From contig CAMAOY010000008.1 in the NCBI GenBank assembly GCA_945859865.1, forward strand, positions 1 to 36,802: a stretch of 36,802 bases of DNA, read 5' to 3'. This document shows, piece after piece, positions 31,231 to 36,802 of this stretch. Origin of the DNA: Phenylobacterium deserti (GTDB taxonomy: Bacteria; Pseudomonadota; Alphaproteobacteria; Caulobacterales; Caulobacteraceae). Both the position numbers and the translations under genes were made by a program. The number at the start of each line of letters is the position of its first letter. Position 1 is the first letter of the stretch. The notes under the pieces are model-generated. The model made no database searches and was not told the DNA's origin. It saw nothing but the letters and a program-made list of their open reading frames with translations.

Positions 31231-31275
31231 AGCCTGTTTTGCCCTTTCAGACTTTCCGCCTGAAAGGAACAGGCT
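31231..31275. terminator. Second hairpin between convergent genes, likely bidirectional terminator
   Basis: Outer arms AGCCTGTT / AACAGGCT (31231-31238, 31268-31275) and inner arms CCTTTCAG / CTGAAAGG (31243-31250, 31260-31267) are perfect inverted repeats around a nine-base loop. It ends directly at the folB stop. Confidence 0.55.
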
Positions 31276-31689
31276 CTAGGGTGTGGTGAGCCCAACCCGG
31301 ATCTCGACTCCTGCGGCCTCGGCGTCGGGCTGCAGCGCAGAGGGCTTAAGCACCCTGACCCGGACTTCCCGGGCACCCGGCATGTCCAGGCAGGCGCAGG
31401 CGAGCCGGTCGGCGAATGTTTCCACAAGATCGATGTGCCCAGACCCTGCGATGGCGCGCGCCGCCTGAACGACCGCCTCGTAATTGAGGGTCTCGGAAAG
31501 CTTCGTGACCCGCCTGGGCTGGGTCTCGATCTCCACATCGATAATCAGGACCTGAGAATGATCCTGTTCGTGAGGGTGGATACCGATCCGGGCCTCGAGC
31601 CTCAGGGTCCGGACTAGGATCCTTTGCTCCAGTAGGGGCGGCTGGGAGGTCGGGGCGGTCACAGGTTCAGTCCAGGTGCTGACCGCCAT
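31276..31689 (-). CDS. folB: Dihydroneopterin aldolase
   Basis: A 137-aa enzyme converting 7,8-dihydroneopterin to 6-hydroxymethyl-7,8-dihydropterin and glycolaldehyde in folate synthesis. ATG 31689 overlaps the pteridine reductase stop by 23 bases; a GTG at 31662, four bases after that stop, is an alternative and would remove a nine-residue extension. Family motifs are LRLEARIGIHPHEQ with the pterin-binding Glu (E41), LNYEAVVQAAR, HIDLVETFADRLACACLD and VRVRVLKPSAL with the catalytic Lys. The family is usually about 120 aa, so the shorter start may be right. It is the last gene of the small-peptide / pteridine reductase / folB operon. Confidence 0.93.
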   Translation of the reverse strand: MAVSTWTEPVTAPTSQPPLLEQRILVRTLRLEARIGIHPHEQDHSQVLIIDVEIETQPRRVTKLSETLNYEAVVQAARAIAGSGHIDLVETFADRLACACLDMPGAREVRVRVLKPSALQPDAEAAGVEIRVGLTTP

Positions 31690-32392
31690 CTACGGCGATC
31701 ATCTGGCCAGTTACGCTGGACGCCCCGATCAGGTAGGTCAGGGCCCCGCCGATATCGGCCGGATCAACGGCCCGGCCAAGCGGCGTCGAGGCCGCCTCGT
31801 CGTCGAAGTCAGCCGCAGACTGGTCCGGGTTGGCGAGGACCGGGCCGGGACCGATGGCGTTCACCCGGATGCGCGGCGCCAGATCGATGGCCATCATCCG
31901 CGTGGCGGACCACAGGGCGGCCTTGGAGATCGTGTAGGCGAAATAGTCGGGACCCGGCGCCAGCACTCTCTGGTCGAGGATGTGGACGACATGCCCGGCC
32001 AAGCCCTGGGCGGCCATGTCCCTGGAGAGCACCAGAGGTGCCCTAAGGTTGATGTCCAGGTGTTCGTCCCAGGACTTCCGCTCCAGCTGGTCGAAGGTGT
32101 CGTTCCGGAAGAGAGAGGCGCTGTTTACCAGCAGGGTGACAGGCCCAAGTGCGGCGATGACCCTGCCGATCAGGCCCGACACCGCAGATTCGTCGGCCAG
32201 GTCGCAGGGAAAGGCCCCGGACTCCCGCCCGGCGGCCCGAACCTCGGCAACGGCCGCCCGGGCGTCCTCGTCCTCGCGTCGGCAGTGAATGGCCACGTCG
32301 TAGCCCGCCGCGGCGCAGGCGCGGACGAGTTCGCGGCCGATCCGGCGGGGCCCGCCGGTGACCAGGGCTGTTCCGCGCTCCGAGCGGGGCAT
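31667..32392 (-). CDS. Pteridine reductase (PTR1/FolM-like SDR)
   Basis: A 241-aa short-chain reductase. It shows the TG-x3-R-x-G cofactor loop (TGGPRRIGR) characteristic of PTR1/FolM enzymes instead of the usual TGxxxGxG. The catalytic set D140-Y153-K157 (in HILDQR and YFAYTISK) has the spacing of the PTR1 D-Y-K residues, with Asp in place of the usual Ser. NSASLFRNDTF and INLRAPLVLSRD follow the family, and GPGPVLANPDQS is also typical. It should reduce dihydrobiopterin, dihydromonapterin or dihydrofolate with NADPH. Its place in front of folB supports a pterin role. The ATG at 32392 lies four bases after the stop of the 26-residue peptide gene. Confidence 0.9.
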   Translation of the reverse strand: MPRSERGTALVTGGPRRIGRELVRACAAAGYDVAIHCRREDEDARAAVAEVRAAGRESGAFPCDLADESAVSGLIGRVIAALGPVTLLVNSASLFRNDTFDQLERKSWDEHLDINLRAPLVLSRDMAAQGLAGHVVHILDQRVLAPGPDYFAYTISKAALWSATRMMAIDLAPRIRVNAIGPGPVLANPDQSAADFDDEAASTPLGRAVDPADIGGALTYLIGASSVTGQMIAVDGGQHLD

Positions 32393-32396
32393 GGTC

Positions 32397-32477
32397 CTAG
32401 TCGAACCGTCCCATGTCGATCTTGTTCATGACAAAGAAGACCAAGAAGAACGCGATGATGATTAAGAGGGGGCTCAT
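32397..32477 (-). CDS. 26-residue single-pass membrane peptide
   Basis: The ORF reads M-S-P, then about 14 hydrophobic residues (LLIIIAFFLVFFV), then MNKIDMGRFD, with a TAG stop: one transmembrane helix with a charged tail. AAGGAG lies at ideal spacing (AGCCTC) before the ATG. It is in the same orientation and directly abuts the pteridine reductase gene (four bases between), behind a putative promoter. It is too short for most gene callers. The function is unknown; it may anchor or regulate the neighbouring enzymes, or be an independent membrane peptide. Confidence 0.75.
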   Translation of the reverse strand: MSPLLIIIAFFLVFFVMNKIDMGRFD

Positions 32478-32501
32478 GAGGCTCTCCTTGCAGACGGACG
32501 G

Positions 32502-32530
32502 GCTTTAGCTGCGGTCGCCGCACTTGTCGA
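32502..32530 (-). promoter_or_regulatory. Promoter of the small-peptide / pteridine reductase / folB operon
   Basis: On the minus strand TCGACA (32530-32525), a 17-bp spacer, then TAAAGC within GCTAAAGC (32509-32502), close to the Caulobacter -10 GCTANAWC. The predicted start is about 20 nt before the small-peptide ATG. Confidence 0.45.
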
Positions 32531-32578
32531 GGCGGCCCGCCTGGGCACACAGTGTCCAACGCCGCTCAGGAGCCCGCC

Positions 32579-33532
32579 ATGCCGCTATCGCCCATCGACA
32601 CCGCCTTGTTCCAGAAGATCGCCGTCGGCATCGACCGGCCGGAGGATGTGGTGGTCAGCGCCGCAGGCCGGGTCTTTGCTTCTGACCACCAGTGCGCCGT
32701 CGCCGAGATCCTGCCGGACGGCAGCTTCGTGCGGATGGGGCCAAGGGGCGGCGCACCGAACGGGATCAACATGGACCTGCAGGGCCGGATCCTGATCGCC
32801 AACTTCGGCATCTACGACCGCGAGGAGGGCCCCCTCCAGAGGTTCGATCCCGCAACGGGGGTCCATGAAACCCTGGTCGCAGAGGTCGGAGGGCGGCGGC
32901 TGACCAGCGCCAACTATCCTGTGATGGACAGGGACGGAAATATCTGGTGCGCCAATTCCACCCTCGCCGAGACCTGGCCCCAGGCGCTGGATGGACGGGC
33001 GGACGGATTCCTGTTCGTCCTGCGGCCAGACGGAACCTGCGTGATCGTTGCGGAGGGGCTGAAGTTCCCGAACGGCCTGGCCCTTTCGGCGGATCACCGG
33101 CGGCTCTTCTGCGCCCAGACCTCCGCCGCCGACGTCCTCGTCTTCGAAATCCTGTCCGGTGCGCAGCTGGGCACGGGCGTCCGCTACGGGCCGGTGCTCG
33201 GCGAGCTTGCCGTCCCGGGACGGCCCCCCGTCCCCGAGGCGGACATGGGCTATACCGACGGGGTTGGAATGGACGCCGAGGGAAACCTCTGGGTCTGCCT
33301 GCCGGCGGCGAACAAGGTCGTCGCTATCACCCCGGCGGGAGAAAAGGTGACAGTCATCCACGATCCATCCGGAGAGGTGGTCAACCACCCCACCAACGTC
33401 ACCTGGGGCGGTGCAGACCTCAGGGACCTCTATATCGGCTCCATCCGAGCGGACTATGTGCTGAAGACCCGCAGCCCGGTTGCGGGCCTCGCCCTGGTGC
33501 ATCAGGACAGACTCCCGGCATCCAGAGTCTGA
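32579..33532 (+). CDS. SMP-30/gluconolactonase-like hydrolase
   Basis: A 317-aa six-bladed beta-propeller. ATG 32579 (MPLSPIDTALF) has AGGAG at six nt; the in-frame GTG nine codons upstream is weaker. It shows IDRPEDVVVSAAGRVFASD, RGGAPNGINMDLQGRILIAN, GLKFPNGLALSADHRRLFC and DGVGMDAEGNLWVCLP, the recurring N-G and D-x-x-G-N-x-W phrases of SMP-30/lactonase proteins, with metal ligands from Glu, Asn and Asp. It hydrolyses sugar or other lactones in most relatives. It is followed 96 bp later by an aldehyde dehydrogenase, so it could act in the same catabolic path. Confidence 0.88.
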   Translation: MPLSPIDTALFQKIAVGIDRPEDVVVSAAGRVFASDHQCAVAEILPDGSFVRMGPRGGAPNGINMDLQGRILIANFGIYDREEGPLQRFDPATGVHETLVAEVGGRRLTSANYPVMDRDGNIWCANSTLAETWPQALDGRADGFLFVLRPDGTCVIVAEGLKFPNGLALSADHRRLFCAQTSAADVLVFEILSGAQLGTGVRYGPVLGELAVPGRPPVPEADMGYTDGVGMDAEGNLWVCLPAANKVVAITPAGEKVTVIHDPSGEVVNHPTNVTWGGADLRDLYIGSIRADYVLKTRSPVAGLALVHQDRLPASRV

Positions 33533-33628
33533 ATCCCCCTTCCAAGCGGGCACCTGATCATTATTGTAGGAACGGAAGGCGCACTGGGGGTTCCCGGCGC
33601 CCGCAAGAGCCACATCCCGGAGGACGCC

Positions 33629-35065
33629 ATGCGCGAATACGTGAAATTCTATATCGACGGCCAGTGGGTCGATCCGGTCGAGCTGACGACCCTCGACGTC
33701 ATCAACCCCGCCAATGAAGGCGTCTGCGGCAAGATCGCTCTGGGCTCAGCCAAGGACGTCGACAAGGCTGTCGCCGCCGCCAAGAAGGCCTTCAAGACCT
33801 GGTCCCAGACCACCCGCGAGGAGCGCCTCGACGTCCTCAACCGCATACTGGCCGAGTACCAGAAGCGCTTCGGCGACCTGGCCCTCGCGGTGACCGAGGA
33901 AATGGGCGCCCCCGCCTCCCTCGCCCAGCGCGCCCAGGTGCCGATCGGCATGGGCCACCTGTCCACCGCCATCAACGTCCTGAAGGACTTCAAGTTCGAA
34001 GAACAGCGCGGCCCGACCCTCCTGGTGAAGGAGCCCATCGGCGTCTGCGGGTTCATCACGCCCTGGAACTGGCCGCTGAACCAGATCGTCTGCAAGGTGG
34101 CACCCGCCATCGCGACCGGCTGCACCATGGTGCTGAAGCCCTCGGAAGTTGCGCCCTTCTCCGGGCACATCTTCGCCGAGATCATGCACGCCGCTGGCGT
34201 GCCGGCTGGCGTGTTCAACCTGGTGCATGGCGATGGCCCGAGCGTGGGCGTTGCCCTGTCCAGCCATCCGGACATCGACATGGTGTCCTTCACCGGCTCG
34301 ACCCGGGCGGGCATCGAGGTGGCGCGCAACGCCGCTGCGACGGTCAAGCGCGTGGCCCAGGAACTGGGCGGCAAGAGCCCGAACATCGTCCTGGACGACG
34401 ACGCCTTTGCCAAGGGCGTAACCCGCGGCGTGGCGACCATGATGACCAACTCGGGCCAGTCCTGTAACGCCCCGACCCGGATGCTGGTGCCGAAGACCCG
34501 CATGGACGAAGCGATCACCGTGGCGCGGGAAGCCGCTTCCCAGGTGACCGTAGGCGATCCCAACGGCAACTCCCAGCTGGGTCCGGTGGTCTCTGAAATC
34601 CAGTTCAACAAGATCCAGAAGCTGATCCAGGCCGGCATTGACGAGGGTGCGACCCTGGTCATCGGCGGCACGGGCCGGCCTGATGGACTGGACAAGGGCT
34701 ACTATGTGAAGCCCACGGTCTTCGCCAACGTCACCAGCGAGATGACCATCGCCAAGGAAGAGATCTTCGGGCCTGTCCTGTCGATCCTCGGCTATGACAC
34801 CGTCGACCAGGCGATCGATATCGGCAACGACACCGAGTACGGCCTGGCCGCCTATGTGCAGTCCGGCGACCTCGAGAAGGCCCGCAAGATCGCTTCCAAG
34901 CTGCGGGCGGGCCAGGTGTCCATCAACGGCGGTGGCGGCGACATGATGGCCCCCTTCGGCGGCTACAAGATGAGCGGTAACGGGCGCGAGTGGGGCGACT
35001 ACGGCTTCCACGAGTTCCTCGAGACCAAGGCCGTCCTGGGCTACGCGCCCCAGGCCGCCGAGTAA
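33629..35065 (+). CDS. NAD(P)-dependent aldehyde dehydrogenase
   Basis: A 478-aa protein. ATG 33629 follows GGAGG at good spacing. It shows the full ALDH active site: N148 in TPWNWPLNQIV, K170 in VLKPSEVAPFSG, FTGSTRAGIE at 221-230, the general base E245 in AQELGGKSPN, and the nucleophile C279 in NSGQSCNAPTRM. EEIFGPVLSI and FGGYKMSGNGREWG complete the set. It oxidises an aldehyde to the acid, but the natural aldehyde is not predictable. The downstream acyl-CoA ligase could activate the resulting acid. A terminator-like hairpin separates the two. Confidence 0.95.
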   Translation: MREYVKFYIDGQWVDPVELTTLDVINPANEGVCGKIALGSAKDVDKAVAAAKKAFKTWSQTTREERLDVLNRILAEYQKRFGDLALAVTEEMGAPASLAQRAQVPIGMGHLSTAINVLKDFKFEEQRGPTLLVKEPIGVCGFITPWNWPLNQIVCKVAPAIATGCTMVLKPSEVAPFSGHIFAEIMHAAGVPAGVFNLVHGDGPSVGVALSSHPDIDMVSFTGSTRAGIEVARNAAATVKRVAQELGGKSPNIVLDDDAFAKGVTRGVATMMTNSGQSCNAPTRMLVPKTRMDEAITVAREAASQVTVGDPNGNSQLGPVVSEIQFNKIQKLIQAGIDEGATLVIGGTGRPDGLDKGYYVKPTVFANVTSEMTIAKEEIFGPVLSILGYDTVDQAIDIGNDTEYGLAAYVQSGDLEKARKIASKLRAGQVSINGGGGDMMAPFGGYKMSGNGREWGDYGFHEFLETKAVLGYAPQAAE

Positions 35066-35073
35066 GACTGACG

Positions 35074-35108
35074 CCGCCCCGGGGCTGGGCTCCGGGGCGG
35101 TTGTCCTT
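35074..35108 (+). terminator. Hairpin after the aldehyde dehydrogenase gene
   Basis: Stem CCGCCCCGG / CCGGGGCGG (35074-35082, 35092-35100) with a nine-base loop, then TTGTCC and TTT. The T-run is weak, so it may only attenuate transcription. Confidence 0.55.
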
Positions 35109-35136
35109 TCCACGCATCAAGCCGGAAAGCCGCCCC

Positions 35137-36717
35137 TTGCCTGAAGCGCACAGCATTGTTCTTCCCGAACTCGCAGGCGCCGCAGATGTGGTCCGGCATC
35201 ATGCCCGTTTGAGGCCGGACGCTGTCGCCCTGGTCTTCCAGGACGAGCAGATCACCTACGCGCAGCTCGACGCCCTGTCCTCGCAGTGCGCCCAGGCGCT
35301 CATCGCGGCGGGCGTGAAGCCGGGCGATAGGATCGGGACCCTCGCCCGAGGCAATGCAGACTTCTTCGTCCTCTGGTTCGGATGCCTGAAGGCGGGTGCC
35401 TGCCTCAATCCGGTCAACTGGCGCCTGGCGCCTCCGGAGGTCGCCTTCATCCTCCAGGACGCCGGTTGTCGCCTCGCGGTCGTCGGAGCCGACTATGCTG
35501 GCATGATCGAGGGTCTTTCCGGTGACCTTGCCGACCTGAAGACCTGGATTCAGTTCGAGCCGGGGCATGCGCGCTGGCCGGCCTTCCGGGACTGGATCGG
35601 CGCCCATTCCGCCACCGACCCCCAACGCCCGGTCCAAGGGGACGATGACGTCATCCAGCTCTACACCTCCGGGACGACCGGCCTGCCCAAGGGCGTGCAG
35701 CTGACCGAGGCCAACTATGCGGCCTGCTTCCGCAGCGCGAGCACCGCCTGGGCCCTGATCGAACCCGGGGACGCCGTCCTGGTCTGCATGCCACTCTTCC
35801 ATGTGGCGGGGGCCAACCTTGGCATGCTTGGCCTGCTGATGGGCGGCCGTTGCATCATCATGCGCGAGGTCGATATCGGCCTGATGCTGCGCCTCTTCGG
35901 CGAGTACGGCGTGCGCCACGCCTTCCTCGCGCCGGCCATCATCAACATGGTGCTCCAGCATCCCGAACAGGCCCAGGCCGACCTGTCCCGCCTGGACTAT
36001 GTCTACTATGGCGCCTCGCCGATCTCGGAGGAGGTGCTGACCCGGGCCCAGGCCCGCTTCGGCTCGCGCTTCATGCAGCTCTATGGCCTGACCGAGACCA
36101 TCGGCGGCGGTGCCTACCTGCCCCCGGAGTCGCACGATCCGGCGCTGGGCAAGCTCAGATCCTGCGGAGTGCCGTCGCCTGGCTACGAGATCCGGATCCG
36201 GATCGACGACCGCAACGCCGAGGTCGGAGAGGTCGGCGAGATTGAGATCCGCTCGGAAGGGGTGATGAAGGGCTACTGGAACCGTCCCGACGCCACCGCC
36301 CAGTCCATCGACGCTGAGGGCTGGTTCCGGTCGGGCGACGCCGGGTTCTTCGACGCCGATGGCTATCTCTTCATCCATGACCGGGTGAAGGACATGATCG
36401 TTTCCGGCGGCGAGAACATCTATCCCGCTGAGGTCGAGAACGCCCTGATGTCCCACCCTTCCGTCGCCGACGCCGCCGTGATCGGGGTGCCGGACGACCG
36501 CTGGGGCGAGGCGGTCAAGGCGATGGTCGTCCTTCGGCCCGGCGCCGACCCGGACCCCGAGAGCATCATCGCCCACAGCCGGACCCTGATTGCCGGCTAC
36601 AAGACCCCCAAGACCATCGATTTCATCGACGTCCTGCCGCGTAATCCTTCTGGAAAGGTCCTGCGGCGGGAGCTTCGCGAGCCCTATTGGCGGGGCCGTG
36701 AGCGCCGGGTCGGCTGA
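35137..36717 (+). CDS. AMP-dependent acyl-CoA ligase
   Basis: A 526-aa ANL-family ligase. No ATG fits the family start. TTG 35137, reading L-P-E-A-H-S-I-V then LPELAGAADVVRHHA, is likeliest, with GGAAAG about 9 nt upstream; the longer frame from 34990 runs into the ALDH gene and is rejected. Motifs: YTSGTTGLPKGVQLTEANY (176-194), LYGLTETIGGGAYLPPESHD, GWFRSGDAGFFDADGYLFIHDRVKDMIVSGGENIYPAEVE (in short pieces around 440-480), and the catalytic Lys in NPSGKVLRRELREPYW. The acid substrate is unknown, and the neighbours suggest a catabolic role. Confidence 0.9.
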   Translation: MPEAHSIVLPELAGAADVVRHHARLRPDAVALVFQDEQITYAQLDALSSQCAQALIAAGVKPGDRIGTLARGNADFFVLWFGCLKAGACLNPVNWRLAPPEVAFILQDAGCRLAVVGADYAGMIEGLSGDLADLKTWIQFEPGHARWPAFRDWIGAHSATDPQRPVQGDDDVIQLYTSGTTGLPKGVQLTEANYAACFRSASTAWALIEPGDAVLVCMPLFHVAGANLGMLGLLMGGRCIIMREVDIGLMLRLFGEYGVRHAFLAPAIINMVLQHPEQAQADLSRLDYVYYGASPISEEVLTRAQARFGSRFMQLYGLTETIGGGAYLPPESHDPALGKLRSCGVPSPGYEIRIRIDDRNAEVGEVGEIEIRSEGVMKGYWNRPDATAQSIDAEGWFRSGDAGFFDADGYLFIHDRVKDMIVSGGENIYPAEVENALMSHPSVADAAVIGVPDDRWGEAVKAMVVLRPGADPDPESIIAHSRTLIAGYKTPKTIDFIDVLPRNPSGKVLRRELREPYWRGRERRVG

Positions 36718-36746
36718 CCCACCAGACGCCAACAGGAGTCCGCCCA

Positions 36747-36802
36747 ATGGATCCGCACTTCAAGGCCATGCTCGACGCTGAGGCCGCCGCCGCCGCTGGC
36801 CA
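36747..36802 (+). CDS. Start of a probable alpha/beta-hydrolase (esterase), cut by window end
   Basis: Only 18 codons are present, beginning MDPHFKAMLDAE, with AGGAG at seven-base spacing. The opening resembles acetyl-esterase/HSL-type alpha/beta hydrolases, many of which start M-D-P-x-x-K-x-x-L-D. With so little sequence the family is tentative; only the start and RBS are well supported. Confidence 0.4.
   Translation, partial: MDPHFKAMLDAEAAAAAG

Noticed and set aside
23279-31280. Shared 15-mer ggaacaggctctagg-type match near sufE (23279) and folB (31266)
   Set aside because: A match of this length is expected about once by chance in a window this size; the flanks do not align.
33746-35113. 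455-codon open frame on the minus strand, antisense to the aldehyde dehydrogenase
   Set aside because: Shadow frame; the plus strand has every ALDH active-site motif.
1-36802. CRISPR arrays, insertion sequences, rRNA, riboswitches, replication origin
   Set aside because: No regularly spaced repeats, transposase motifs, rRNA segments or recognisable riboswitch cores were seen.

Overview
The window looks like chromosomal DNA of a Caulobacterales-type alphaproteobacterium (Phenylobacterium, Caulobacter or a close relative). The reasons are the high GC, a large cysteine-rich TonB-dependent receptor, a Ros/MucR regulator, a DUF1491 protein, a PAS_5 protein, putative promoters of the TTGaCg / gcTAnAwc kind, and a GC-rich intergenic repeat present twice. 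The genus is an inference, because no rRNA or other typing marker is present.

Layout. 1-4540: the 3' part of a TonB receptor with its terminator, a 308-bp gene-free stretch holding an intergenic repeat, and SppA on the minus strand. 4638-6681: a minus-strand pair consisting of an HNH-nuclease-like, toxin-like gene followed by a DUF1963 gene, next to tRNA-Pro(CGG) and tRNA-Gln(UUG). 6795-16568: the most unusual part. Five predicted 2-oxoglutarate/Fe(II) dioxygenases (three PhyH type, one TPR plus 2OG-FeII_Oxy, one TPR plus aspartyl/asparaginyl hydroxylase) lie within 7.6 kb, together with a divergent GH95-like glycosidase and a signal-peptide-bearing oligopeptidase B. Spacing and a near-consensus promoter at 11636-11664 split the minus-strand genes into two operons: PhyH-PhyH-GH95, and oligopeptidase-AspH-2OG oxygenase.

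16633-21488: a MaoC hydratase, an archaeal/eukaryotic-type prolyl-tRNA synthetase, the second copy of the repeat, then a divergent acyl-CoA synthetase / enoyl-CoA hydratase pair. The intergenic region of that pair carries a perfect 9-3-9 palindrome, a likely operator. 21691-24580: MucR, a PAS_5 protein, SufE and a soluble hybrid-free histidine kinase. 24587-26386: a secreted hypothetical protein, DUF1491 and an unrecognised protein.

26430-29715: a translation-related operon (release factor 3, an RsmC-like rRNA methyltransferase and an RsuA-like pseudouridine synthase, the last two overlapping by GTGA). 29772-31166: an alpha-helical repeat protein whose stop codon lies inside a palindromic element. 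31276-32477 (minus): a 26-residue membrane peptide, a PTR1/FolM-like pteridine reductase and FolB, apparently one pterin/folate operon. 32579-36802: an SMP-30 hydrolase, an aldehyde dehydrogenase, an AMP-dependent acyl-CoA ligase and the first codons of a probable alpha/beta hydrolase, which look like a catabolic set.

The most promising candidates for something undescribed are the dioxygenase/divergent-GH95 locus and the nuclease/DUF1963 pair. All functions are read from sequence motifs only; no database search was possible.
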